Source of the DNA: Paraglaciecola sp. MB-3u-78
Lineage (GTDB): Bacteria > Pseudomonadota > Gammaproteobacteria > Enterobacterales > Alteromonadaceae
Direction of reading: 5' to 3'
Length of the DNA stretch: 64,000 nucleotides
NCBI RefSeq assembly: GCF_002835935.1
Contig: NZ_PJCF01000008.1
Span: 124,001 to 188,000, forward strand
Under the pieces are notes generated by a model. The model worked only from the letters and a program-made list of their open reading frames with translations. It was not told where the DNA came from and did not search any database. Positions 9,806 through 17,455 of the stretch are shown here, piece after piece. Made by a program: the position numbers and the translations under genes. Within the stretch, counting starts at the first letter, position 1, and every line of letters starts with the position of its first letter.

Positions 9806-10606
9806 ATGCGATGTACTCAATACTTGTGCTTAATTCTTATCTTCACTACATGCCTTTCATCCTGTGCCAAATCGCCTCTAGGGCGGAATCAACTCAAATT
9901 ATATTCAAGCTCTCAGTTGGCAGGAATGGGCGAACAGGCTTTTGCAGGTATGAAAACAGAACAAAAAATTTCCAGTCAGACGGTGTCCAACCAATATGTT
10001 AAGTGTATTGCAGACGCAATTACACAACATGTACCCAAATCAGTGTTTGCAGGTGTTTGGGAGCTAGTGGTATTTGACTCTGAGCAAATTAATGCGTTTG
10101 CTTTGCCTGGTGGCAAGATTGGCGTATACACAGGCTTAATTGAACTGACCGAAAATCAACACCAACTTGCTGCGGTAATTGGTCATGAAGTGGGTCATGT
10201 CATTGCTGAACATGGTAATGAAAGAATGTCCAGCAGCGCTCTTATTGGCGTAGGAATGGAAGTCACTAATCAACTATTAAAAGCAAATGAAATAGCCAGC
10301 AGTAATATGATCATGGCTGGCTTAGGGTTGGGTGTGCAAGTTGGCGTACAATTACCATTCGGTCGTACTCATGAATCAGAGGCGGACTTAATAGGGTTAG
10401 ACCTAATGGCCAAAGCAGGCTTTGATCCCCAGCAGTCAATCAACCTATGGCAGAACATGGCCAAAGCCAGTGGCGACAATCGCCAACCAGAACTGCTATC
10501 CACTCACCCACTGCCTGCAACCCGTATAGAAAATTTAGCGAATAATATGCCAAAAGCGTTAAAAGGCTATCGCTTAGCAACAAATAAACCAAACTGTAAA
10601 ATTTAG
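9806..10606 (+). CDS. M48-family metalloprotease, lipoprotein (LoiP/YggG-like)
   Basis: A 266-residue zinc protease predicted to sit in the periplasm on a lipid anchor: signal peptide with lipobox LSSC (Cys20). The zinc motif HEVGH is at 127-131 (AVIGHEVGHVIAEH), preceded by the M48 strand NAFALPGGKIGVYTGL, with the third ligand in HESEADLIGLDLM and a C-terminal STHPLPATRIENL. E. coli loiP, an outer-membrane-stress protease, also lies next to tktA, so the neighbourhood supports a LoiP-like role in envelope protein quality control. BepA-type relatives carry a TPR extension that is absent here. Confidence 0.88.
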   Translation: MRCTQYLCLILIFTTCLSSCAKSPLGRNQLKLYSSSQLAGMGEQAFAGMKTEQKISSQTVSNQYVKCIADAITQHVPKSVFAGVWELVVFDSEQINAFALPGGKIGVYTGLIELTENQHQLAAVIGHEVGHVIAEHGNERMSSSALIGVGMEVTNQLLKANEIASSNMIMAGLGLGVQVGVQLPFGRTHESEADLIGLDLMAKAGFDPQQSINLWQNMAKASGDNRQPELLSTHPLPATRIENLANNMPKALKGYRLATNKPNCKI

Positions 10607-10622
10607 TTCTTTTAGGAGACAA

Positions 10623-10658
10623 AAAAATGCCGCTATTTAATACTAGGGCGGCATTTTT
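10623..10658. terminator. Bidirectional terminator between M48 protease and mscS
   Basis: An 11-bp stem aaaaatgccgc/gcggcattttt with a 14-nt loop gives a U-run in both directions and separates the convergent protease and mscS genes. Confidence 0.85.
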
Positions 10659-10672
10659 ATTACATATAAATA

Positions 10673-11497
10673 TTAGTCGTTTTTGTGAACATGTACGTCC
10701 ATTTGTGGGAATGGGATAGAAATACCTTCAGCGTCAAAACGTAATTTAACCGCTTCATTAAAGTCAAACTTCACTCCCCAATAGTCAGCAGAAGCCACCC
10801 AAGGACGCACGACAAAATTAACACTGCTATCCGCCAATTCCGCCACTGCAACAGTAGGAGCAGGATCTTTTAAGATACGATCATCGGCAGCAACCATTTC
10901 ATTGAGTATTTCTTTGGCTTTTTTCAAATCACTGTCGTAACCAATACCTACAACCATATCGACTCGACGTGTCTCTTTGGCAGAATAGTTAGTAATATTA
11001 CCGCCATAAATACCACCATTTGGTACGATGATTTCCTTATTATCACCTGTGGTCATAATAGTGGTGAAAATACTGATACTTTTAACCACACCCGTTGCGC
11101 CACCGGCCTCGATGAAATCACCGGCTTTAAACGGTTTGAATACCAGTAACATGACACCTGAAGCGAAATTCTGCAACGAACCTTGTAACGATAAACCAAT
11201 AGCTAAGCCAGCTGCAGCTAAAATGGCTGCTAAAGAAGTGGTATTGACATTTAATTGATCTAGTGCCGCAATAATGACGAACAGCATTAGCACTGCTCTT
11301 GCAATCGCTTTAACAAAGTCAATCAACATGTCGTCATACTGAGAACGAATCATGACTTTGCCAAGCACATTCACCAATATGCCAACAACAATCTTACCAA
11401 TAATGTATATGGCAATCGCCATGACTATATTAATTCCCCAAGGGATAATATAGGTATCCATCATCTGAGACATTTTTTCCGTGTCAAATCCAAACAT
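10673..11497 (-). CDS. mscS: Small-conductance mechanosensitive channel
   Basis: Inner-membrane channel opening under membrane tension to release solutes during hypo-osmotic shock. 274 residues (E. coli MscS 286). Three N-terminal hydrophobic segments lie at about 15-40, 60-80 and 90-110. The pore helix has the Gly/Ala-rich packing LAAILAAAGLAIGLSLQGSLQNFASG, written here as LAAILAAAGLAIG then LSLQGSLQNFASG, followed by the beta-domain FKAGDFIEAGGATGVV and the vestibule domain with VPNGGIYGGNITNYS. ATG at 11497 is chosen for TTGGAG six bases upstream; the TTG within that site is not the start. In E. coli mscS is likewise next to fbaA/pgk. Confidence 0.95.
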   Translation of the reverse strand: MFGFDTEKMSQMMDTYIIPWGINIVMAIAIYIIGKIVVGILVNVLGKVMIRSQYDDMLIDFVKAIARAVLMLFVIIAALDQLNVNTTSLAAILAAAGLAIGLSLQGSLQNFASGVMLLVFKPFKAGDFIEAGGATGVVKSISIFTTIMTTGDNKEIIVPNGGIYGGNITNYSAKETRRVDMVVGIGYDSDLKKAKEILNEMVAADDRILKDPAPTVAVAELADSSVNFVVRPWVASADYWGVKFDFNEAVKLRFDAEGISIPFPQMDVHVHKND

Positions 11498-11760
11498 TTT
11501 TATCTCCAACCTTTGTAATAATTAAATAATATGACTATTGTGATGAAATCCTTCATACCGAGATTATAATAGATGAAATGTTTTATCTTTCAATAATACA
11601 AAAGTCTATTTTTATAAGATTTTTAGATTTAATTAAACCCCTTCATCAATCTGTCATTTAATTAGCCTATATTTGTGCGAAGTTAAATGTTCAGCACAAT
11701 TCGTTTAATTTAATTAATTGTTTTAAATATAAAAAAATTTAGTGCTATGATGCATATCAC

Positions 11761-11787
11761 TTGTTTTAATTGTTCTAATTGTTCTAA
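11761..11787 (+). repeat. Three tandem 9-bp repeats (ttgttytaa)
   Basis: Three head-to-tail copies (ttgttttaa, ttgttctaa, ttgttctaa) lie 20-47 bases upstream of the 56-aa membrane ORF. The surrounding 310-base stretch (11498-11807) is very AT-rich and otherwise shows no gene. This could be a promoter-proximal regulator site or simple-sequence expansion. Confidence 0.6.
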
Positions 11788-11807
11788 TATTTTTAAAGGA
11801 ATTGAAA

Positions 11808-11978
11808 ATGTTACTAGTCAGTCTGTTAGTTATTTCTTTGGTTTTACTTTTAGCTTTTTCAATGTCTAGAGAAAAGGGAAAAAACACTAAATTTGCTCGA
11901 AAAGGTGCTAACGCCATAGCCCAAAATCAAGATACGTCTCAGTCTATGGATACGTCGGAAGTGATTGAAATTAACTGA
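11808..11978 (+). CDS. 56-residue single-pass membrane miniprotein
   Basis: ATG at 11808 has a strong AAAGGA seven bases upstream. The protein begins with a continuous hydrophobic helix (MLLVSLLVISLVLLLAFSMS, residues 1-20), followed by a basic stretch (REKGKNTKFARKG) and an acidic, polar tail (SQSMDTSEVIEIN). The positive-inside rule predicts N-out/C-in anchoring. No family is recognised. It is monocistronic between divergent mscS and downstream rsmE, preceded by the tandem 9-bp repeats. Good SD, codon choice and topology make it likely real; function unknown. Confidence 0.7.
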   Translation: MLLVSLLVISLVLLLAFSMSREKGKNTKFARKGANAIAQNQDTSQSMDTSEVIEIN

Positions 11979-12114
11979 ACAATAATTAGAAGCTAGGCAG
12001 AACTGAACCATCTGCCGACGCTTAGTACTATTCTGTTTATCCCTCCCGCATTTTATCTCTTCTTTAATTTTCACACTGTTGATACCATTTATAAAACCCT
12101 AACCGAGTAACCAC

Positions 12115-12843
12115 ATGCGCATCAGCAGAATTTATTACCCTTTTGAGTTATCTACCGACACTTATGTCACTTTGACTGATGATGCGACTAATCACGTGGC
12201 TAATGTTTTACGGGCTAAAACTGGACAAGCCGTAGTGTTATTCAATGGTGATGGAAGCGAATATAGTGCCGAGCTATTTGAAGTGGCCAAACGTAAGGTA
12301 GTCGTTCATATAGATTCTAAGATTTCAATCAGCATCGAATCACCACTTAGTATTCATCTAGGCCAAGGTATTTCTCGAGGCGACAGAATGGAATGGGTGA
12401 TCCAAAAGTCTGTCGAATTAGGTGTCACTGAAATCACGCCACTTATTACAGAACGCTGTGGTGTGAAACTAAGTCCGGACAGGTGGTCTAAGAAACATGA
12501 GCAGTGGCAAAAATTAGCCATTGCAGCCTGTGAGCAATGTGGCAGAAATGTATTACCGGTTATACATGCGCCTAGTTTATTTACAGACTGGATAAATTTA
12601 TCCACTAACCAAATCCGTCTTACCTTGCACCCAAGAGCTGAAAAAGCCTTTAGACATGTGTCTATGCCCCCTGCTGGAGTCAGATTATTGATTGGTCCAG
12701 AAGGTGGTTTTTCAGACCAAGAAATTTACAAAACCGAACAAAATGGATTTCAGACTATTCAACTGGGACCAAGGGTTTTACGCACTGAAACAGCTGCAAT
12801 CAGTGCCATATCAGCTCTACAGGCAATACACGGGGATCTATAA
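12115..12843 (+). CDS. rsmE: 16S rRNA m3U1498 methyltransferase
   Basis: SAM-dependent N3-methylation of U1498 of 16S rRNA. 242 residues. N-terminal PUA-like RNA-binding part (RISRIYYPFE, then HVANVLRAKTGQAVVLFNGDG), then a SPOUT domain with GDRMEWVIQKSVELGVTEITPL, ACEQCGRN, and the C-terminal trefoil-knot motifs LLIGPEGGFSDQE and LGPRVLRTETAAI that bind SAM. In E. coli rsmE is also in the metK-sprT-endA-rsmE-gshB region, so synteny agrees. Downstream lies only a kinase remnant. Confidence 0.97.
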   Translation: MRISRIYYPFELSTDTYVTLTDDATNHVANVLRAKTGQAVVLFNGDGSEYSAELFEVAKRKVVVHIDSKISISIESPLSIHLGQGISRGDRMEWVIQKSVELGVTEITPLITERCGVKLSPDRWSKKHEQWQKLAIAACEQCGRNVLPVIHAPSLFTDWINLSTNQIRLTLHPRAEKAFRHVSMPPAGVRLLIGPEGGFSDQEIYKTEQNGFQTIQLGPRVLRTETAAISAISALQAIHGDL

Positions 12844-12944
12844 AAAGTCTGATAAGGTTACATTGCTCAAAATATGATAGATTATTTGATTAAGTGTAGT
12901 GCTAATAAAAATAATAAAATCTATGCAACTCTCTAGTGAAGACA

Positions 12945-13073
12945 ATACCAGAAAGTTGTGGGCTAGGTATGCATATCTGTAACAACATCGTTATGAAAGT
13001 ACTTCGAGGAACCATTGATTGCCGGTCTGAATTAGGCAAAGGGGTAGAGTTTACTATTGCATTTCCTGTTTAA
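12945..13073 (+). pseudogene. Histidine kinase remnant (HATPase C-terminus only)
   Basis: The only recognisable frame ends with the G2 box GLGMHICNNIV (from 12960) and then GTIDCRSELGKGVEFTIAFPV followed by TAA at 13071-13073. This is the last 40 or so residues of a sensor histidine kinase ATPase domain. Upstream, stops and AT-rich filler replace the rest, and no start is present. It is a decayed gene remnant in the rsmE-serA gap, not a functional protein. Confidence 0.8.
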
Positions 13074-13117
13074 TCCCACCCTTTCTAGTTTTAATACTTC
13101 ATCCCTCGAAATTAAAA

Positions 13118-13140
13118 ATGCCCGCTAAATTAGCAGGCAT
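13118..13140 (-). terminator. Rho-independent terminator after serA
   Basis: On the minus strand the stem atgcctgct/agcgggcat (one mismatch) with a 5-nt AT loop is followed by TTTTTAAT, about 35 bases past the serA stop. Confidence 0.75.
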
Positions 13141-13174
13141 TGTTTAGTTTTGGCTGTGGGCAACTACCCGTAAG

Positions 13175-14404
13175 TTAATGCAGAATTCTGGTCTTAATCG
13201 TGCCATCAATTTTTTGTAGTTGCTCAAATGCTTCTGCTGCATCGTCCGTTTCAACATCGATCACTACGTAACCAATGTTTTGATTGGTTTGTAGATATTG
13301 CGCCGCAATATTCAAACCTTTTTGTGCAAATGCTTGGTTAATTTGTGTTAACACACCCGGCGCATTTTTATGAATATGTAATAAGCGTGAGCGATCAGAT
13401 TGCTCAGGTAAAGAGACTTCTGGGAAATTAACTGCCGACAAAGTCGAACCATTATCACTGTACTTGGCCAATTTACCAGCCACTTCGATGCCAATATTTT
13501 GCTGGGCTTCTTGGGTACTTCCACCTACGTGGGGTGTCAAGATAACATTATCAAACTGGGTCAGTGGTGATTCAAACATCTCGTTATTCGACTTCGGTTC
13601 TACTGGGAATACATCGATAGCTGCACCGGCTAATTTGCCACTTTTCAGGGCATCGACCAAGGCATCTATCTCAATGACAGTTCCTCTGGAAGCATTTATT
13701 AGAATTGCACCATCTTTCATCATGGCTAACTCTTTAGCACCGATCATGCTTTGAGTTTCTATCGTCTCAGGTACGTGAAGGGTAACGACATCAGAAGTAT
13801 TTAATAATTGTTTTAAGGTTTTAGTTTGTGTTGAGTTACCTAAGACTAGTTTATTTTCAATATCAAAAAACTGCACACGCATTCCAAGATGCTCAGCTAA
13901 AATACTTAATTGTGTGCCGATGTGGCCGTAACCAATAATACCCAAGGTTTTACCCCGTGCTTCAAAAGAGCCCACCGCGCTTTTATCCCAAATGCCCTTA
14001 TGTGCCTTCGCATTTCTCGCTGGCACGCCACGTAAAAGCAAAATAATTTGAGCAAGGGCCAACTCAGCAACTGAACGAGTATTTGAAAAAGGCGCATTAA
14101 AAACAGGTATGCCTCGTATTTGTGCAGCCAACAAGTCAACTTGGTTAGTACCAATACAAAAACAACCTACAGCCACTAACTTATTAGCAGCGTCAATAAC
14201 CTTCTCATTCAACTGAGTTCTGGAACGAATACCAACAAAATGTACATCTTTAATTTTGGCAATCAATTCATCTTCAGGGAGTGATGTTTTCAGATACTCA
14301 ATGTTTTCATACCCATTGGCATGAAGGGTATCCAAGGTACTTTGATGAAGACCTTCCAGTAGTAATATTTTGATTTTTTCTTTCGGCAACGACACTTTGC
14401 TCAT
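13175..14404 (-). CDS. serA: D-3-phosphoglycerate dehydrogenase
   Basis: First step of serine synthesis, 3-phosphoglycerate to 3-phosphohydroxypyruvate with NAD. 409 residues (E. coli 410). Substrate-domain motifs VGIRSRTQL and CFCIGTNQVDL; nucleotide motif GIIGYGHIGTQL; catalytic NASRGTVIEID and TPHVGGSTQEAQ; C-terminal ACT domain (LLHIHKNAPGVLTQIN, then NIAAQYLQT) for serine feedback. ATG at 14404 matches the family start (MSKVSLPKEK) and has AGGA five bases upstream; earlier in-frame starts are unlikely. Two met-box-like octamers lie just upstream. Confidence 0.97.
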   Translation of the reverse strand: MSKVSLPKEKIKILLLEGLHQSTLDTLHANGYENIEYLKTSLPEDELIAKIKDVHFVGIRSRTQLNEKVIDAANKLVAVGCFCIGTNQVDLLAAQIRGIPVFNAPFSNTRSVAELALAQIILLLRGVPARNAKAHKGIWDKSAVGSFEARGKTLGIIGYGHIGTQLSILAEHLGMRVQFFDIENKLVLGNSTQTKTLKQLLNTSDVVTLHVPETIETQSMIGAKELAMMKDGAILINASRGTVIEIDALVDALKSGKLAGAAIDVFPVEPKSNNEMFESPLTQFDNVILTPHVGGSTQEAQQNIGIEVAGKLAKYSDNGSTLSAVNFPEVSLPEQSDRSRLLHIHKNAPGVLTQINQAFAQKGLNIAAQYLQTNQNIGYVVIDVETDDAAEAFEQLQKIDGTIKTRILH

Positions 14405-14431
14405 GATATTCCTACGTAGCAGTTTAATTTG

Positions 14432-14447
14432 AGACATCTGGACGTCT
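14432..14447 (-). promoter_or_regulatory. Candidate MetJ operator upstream of serA
   Basis: Two adjacent octamers, AGACATCT and GGACGTCT on the plus strand, match the MetJ box AGACGTCT at 7 of 8 positions each. They lie 28 bases upstream of the serA start, a position suited to repression. The unambiguous met-box array at metK shows that the regulator is in use in this genome. Binding is inference. Confidence 0.5.
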
Positions 14448-14680
14448 ATTTGGTGAAGAAAATACCAGAAATCTGCCTGTTTAGAAAGGCAATTATGACT
14501 AAAGCCATATTAAAAAAGCGGATTTATAGTTATTGTTTATGCACAATATGTTTAACGGCCTAGTTATCTACCAATGATTCCAGCGTTAAGCATTAGAACG
14601 TAATCCAATGTTGTGGATTTGCTATAGATAAACATCAACTTTAAAGTGTTTCATAAGGCCATAAATCGAGGAGAACGCTA

Positions 14681-15232
14681 GTGGCAATCACAGCCTACAA
14701 AACCGTATTTAGTGAATATCACAGTGGACCAACTTCTTTTATCCATATGTTATCTAAGCCTATTGCACCGACACGGGACGTAGCTATAAATCAAGACGAC
14801 ACAGATAAATTAAGAGACACGAGGCATAAGACAGCAAAAAAAATCAACACCACGCTGGTTTTTTATGGAGACCATAATGCCGATAAGGCCATGGAACTGA
14901 ATCAACTTGCTTACCATTCTCAACAATCAGTCTGTTTCATTGACTGTCAACGATTGGTGGATAAATATATTGGAAAAACCGAGAAACACCTTTCAAAACT
15001 CATAGCACAGGCTGGATCACAGAGCTGGATATTATTCTTCGATAAAGCTGACGTTTTGTTCTCTAGGCGCTCAGAGGTTAAAGATGCACATCACGAATAT
15101 GCCAATCAAGAAGTCAGTTATGTGCTCAAATGTTTATCTCAATACCCTGGCTTATCGATACTTTCATTAACAGAAAAACCTAAGTTGGAAATGCTCCAAT
15201 ATGCAGTAGATAGTGTTATATCATTTCGCTAG
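14681..15232 (+). CDS. Degenerate AAA+-like protein lacking Walker motifs
   Basis: A 183-residue protein with GTG start and AGGAG seven bases upstream. Residues about 57-183 follow an AAA+ ATPase of the type found near contractile-injection genes: FYGDHNADKAM stands where FYGPPGTGKTM would be, DKYIGKTEKHLSKL where KYIGETEKNL would be, WILFFDKADVLFSRRSEVKD for the Walker B region, then YANQEVSYVLKCL. The Walker A glycines are gone, although K69 aligns with the P-loop lysine. The Walker B glutamate is lysine (DEAD-like to DKAD), and the C-terminal arginine block is missing. It is thus probably a non-hydrolysing pseudo-ATPase or a gene in decay, though the frame is intact. Convergent with the WYL regulator, 22 bases apart. 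Confidence 0.75.
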   Translation: MAITAYKTVFSEYHSGPTSFIHMLSKPIAPTRDVAINQDDTDKLRDTRHKTAKKINTTLVFYGDHNADKAMELNQLAYHSQQSVCFIDCQRLVDKYIGKTEKHLSKLIAQAGSQSWILFFDKADVLFSRRSEVKDAHHEYANQEVSYVLKCLSQYPGLSILSLTEKPKLEMLQYAVDSVISFR

Positions 15233-15254
15233 TACCACTGCCGATTGAATTGTT

Positions 15255-16160
15255 CTATACCGCTCCTGGAGCCAAAGAAATGTTTTTAATTAATTCAAGT
15301 ACTTCAGGGTTAGCCAATGCCAACTGGCACCCTTGATGATTGTCGGTGTGATCCGCTGAACAATCCACCTGCCATTGCCTTAATACATAAGCAGCAACGG
15401 CGGCTCTTAAGCGTATCGAAAGTTTCCCATCCGCCATGTTGTAATCCATCTCAATCGCCTTCGACTGCTTAATCTTAGGATGGGGAACAAGCACAATATT
15501 CACAATTAGTTGCCATTGCTGATCATAAGGACTGGCTTCATGCACATGAACAGGCCCTTGGATAGAATCGACAAAAGTAAAACGGGTGGATACAAAATCC
15601 CGAAAACTATTGCTCTTTCGATCATAAGCACGCACATGCCAGCGATGACCATTGTTGATAATTGAGTGAGGTACTAACGCTCGCTCTGTTTCACCTGATG
15701 AGACTGACACATAACCACACTTGATCCCTTGTTTATTATGAATAGCTCGCATGATACTGGCAATTATGGCTACATTCGGATGTATCAGCCTGACCGCATC
15801 AAAACACTGCTCAGAGGGCTGTACACCAGTAGAAATTCCATTACCAAATCCACGACTGAGGGACATTAAAATCACCTCTGGATCATGTTTATATACGGGT
15901 TGAAAAGCATCCGTTCGATGATAACTTTTAGTTTGATGTCGTAAAATAAGATTATGTGGGGCAAGTTCTTTATAAGTACTGAAGTCCCGTGTACTGGCTG
16001 CCAACCCCGTTTTAAAACGTTGGATCAAGTCTGTACGAGCAATATGACCAAAAAACTGCAGACTAAAATCAATAAATGCCAAACGGTCTGATTGTGCATG
16101 GGTTAACCCTGCTAGTTTTTTTTCTATTTGTAATTCATTTAAATTATTCTGGTATTCCAT
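15255..16160 (-). CDS. WYL-domain transcriptional regulator, BrxR/CapW-like
   Basis: About 301 residues from ATG 16160; a GTG at 16211 adds 17 residues and neither start has a clear SD. N-terminal winged helix: LAFIDFSLQFFGHIARTDLI, then YKELAPHNL. A central WYL-type domain spans about 115-215 (GYVSVSSGETERALVPHSII, then GHRWHVRAYD), with a C-terminal WCX-like part containing LRAAVAAYVLRQW. This layout is that of the BrxR and CapW regulators that repress BREX, CBASS and other phage-defence operons and respond to a ligand bound in the WYL domain. No defence effector is visible next to it, so here it is an orphan or controls distant genes. Domain identification is firm; the defence link is inference. 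Confidence 0.8.
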   Translation of the reverse strand: MEYQNNLNELQIEKKLAGLTHAQSDRLAFIDFSLQFFGHIARTDLIQRFKTGLAASTRDFSTYKELAPHNLILRHQTKSYHRTDAFQPVYKHDPEVILMSLSRGFGNGISTGVQPSEQCFDAVRLIHPNVAIIASIMRAIHNKQGIKCGYVSVSSGETERALVPHSIINNGHRWHVRAYDRKSNSFRDFVSTRFTFVDSIQGPVHVHEASPYDQQWQLIVNIVLVPHPKIKQSKAIEMDYNMADGKLSIRLRAAVAAYVLRQWQVDCSADHTDNHQGCQLALANPEVLELIKNISLAPGAV

Positions 16161-16281
16161 CAGGATAGACTCATAATGACTAGATCGTAAAAGAATAAGT
16201 GAGTTTTCCACTCAATGCAATCATTATGATTTTATCTTCGTAGTTAAAGGAAAACGCCAAATTAATCCACCGAGATAGAAT

Positions 16282-16503
16282 ATGACTAACAAAATAGACA
16301 AAGAAGCACTTATGGCACTAAAGATTGCCTTTAGCTATATGCCAAAGGCAATTGAAGTGACTAAGTATGAGTATGGTGAACGCTATCAGGCAGTGTTAAA
16401 CCACATAGAAGCAGTGCGAGAAACGCTGTTAATCAATGATGTCGACCCAGATGAAGTATCGGGTGAAATAGATCCAGACAACACACCGAATTCTAGTTAT
16501 TAA
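16282..16503 (+). CDS. Small acidic protein, 73 aa, unknown function
   Basis: Predicted helical N-terminal two thirds (KEALMALKIAFSYMPKAIEV, then YQAVLNHIEAVRETLL) and a disordered acidic tail rich in D/E (DVDPDEVSGEIDPDN). No membrane segment or known motif. It is divergent from the WYL regulator with a 121-base gap, so the two may share a control region. SD weak (gag about 10 bases upstream). Codon use and composition look genuine. Role unknown; such acidic tails occur in antitoxins and DNA mimics, but nothing here proves that. Confidence 0.6.
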   Translation: MTNKIDKEALMALKIAFSYMPKAIEVTKYEYGERYQAVLNHIEAVRETLLINDVDPDEVSGEIDPDNTPNSSY

Positions 16504-16505
16504 CG

Positions 16506-16697
16506 TTACTCTGGGAGTAGCTGATCAATGTTATTCAGTAAATGATTCTCCGAGGCATTGTTTAAGCCGTTGTAAATGCCACGGATATGGCAGCTTTTAT
16601 CTACCAATATAAGGTTTTTAGTGTAAAGAAAATCTTCATTGCTGACAAACTTGCCTAAATATTCACTCGCAAAATAATCGTTTTTAGCAATGGTATA
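16506..16697 (-). pseudogene. C-terminal remnant of a duplicated SCO1-like gene
   Basis: The minus strand reads AKNDYFASEYLGKF, EDFLYTKNLILVDK and HIRGIYNGLNNASENHLL before TAA at 16506-16508. It parallels the C-terminal 60 residues of the intact SCO1 gene just upstream (AKSAYFASEDLGN, HIRGIYNGLNSASVTYL). A stop codon four codons before AKNDYF ends the open frame. It is the leftover tail of a tandem SCO1 duplication or partial recombination. Confidence 0.85.
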
Positions 16698-16723
16698 ATG
16701 CTAATCACCCCTGAACCTTTTAT

Positions 16724-17455
16724 TCATTCATTTTCCATGGTTTGCATTTCTGCTTTAAGGGCCTCAATATCTGAGATTAAATAGGTGACAGACGCACTAT
16801 TTAGTCCATTATATATGCCACGTATATGTCGATTTTGATCAATAAGCAGCAGACTTTCTGTATGTAAAAAATCATCGGTTTTTTGAATGTTACCTAAATC
16901 TTCACTGGCAAAATAAGCACTTTTAGCCAATGAATAAATAGTTTCTCTATCACCCGTCGCTAAATGCCATTTTCCACTGATTATGCCATTATCGTTAGCA
17001 TATTTTTTTAGTGTTGCAACCTTATCTGTACTGGGTCTAATTGAGTGTTGAAGAATTTTAACATCTGCGTCTTCAAGGAATTTTTCCTGCACCTTGTTAA
17101 GTTTAGTTCTTATGAAAGGGCAAATTCCAGGACAAGTACTAAAGAAAAAACCTGCCACGTAAATTTTATTTACGAAGGTTTTTTCACTGACTTCTCCCCC
17201 ATCCTGATCAGTAAAACTAAAGGGTGGAATACGATGAAAATCTTTAAGTTTCGTACTATTACTCTCTAACCAATGAGGGGTAAATTCTGCACTATTATAG
17301 TAAGGCAAACTGTCAGACGCGTGGGCTGGTGAACTTAATATCCCCCCCACAAAAAACAAAATACTAAAGAGTAATATTTGCTTGAGATTGGTAGTATTCA
17401 GGCGTGATAACCTCGTCTTTAAGCCCAACACAATTATTTGCTTTTCTAAGTCCAT
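16724..17455 (-). CDS. SCO1/SenC-family copper/thiol protein
   Basis: Secreted or membrane-anchored thioredoxin-fold protein. From ATG 17455 it has 243 residues: a hydrophobic segment (LKQILLFSILFFVGGILSS, signal ending near AHA), then the SCO core with the copper-binding cysteines in FFSTCPGICPFI, and later the ligand histidine region DDFLHTESLLLID. Known of the family: delivery of copper to cytochrome oxidase CuA or thiol-disulfide/peroxide protection. Its start lies inside the preceding MORN-type gene (92-base overlap), so a later start or translational coupling is possible. Third gene of the YHYH-MORN-SCO1 operon; a partial duplicate follows it. Confidence 0.85.
   Translation of the reverse strand: MDLEKQIIVLGLKTRLSRLNTTNLKQILLFSILFFVGGILSSPAHASDSLPYYNSAEFTPHWLESNSTKLKDFHRIPPFSFTDQDGGEVSEKTFVNKIYVAGFFFSTCPGICPFIRTKLNKVQEKFLEDADVKILQHSIRPSTDKVATLKKYANDNGIISGKWHLATGDRETIYSLAKSAYFASEDLGNIQKTDDFLHTESLLLIDQNRHIRGIYNGLNSASVTYLISDIEALKAEMQTMENE

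Noticed and set aside
12115-12843. Frameshift or fusion in rsmE
   Set aside because: The frame is intact over the whole family length with both SAM motifs.
14681-16503. Complete phage-defence system
   Set aside because: No nuclease, methylase, cyclase or effector gene found adjacent; only a regulator and a pseudo-ATPase are present, so a full system is not claimed.
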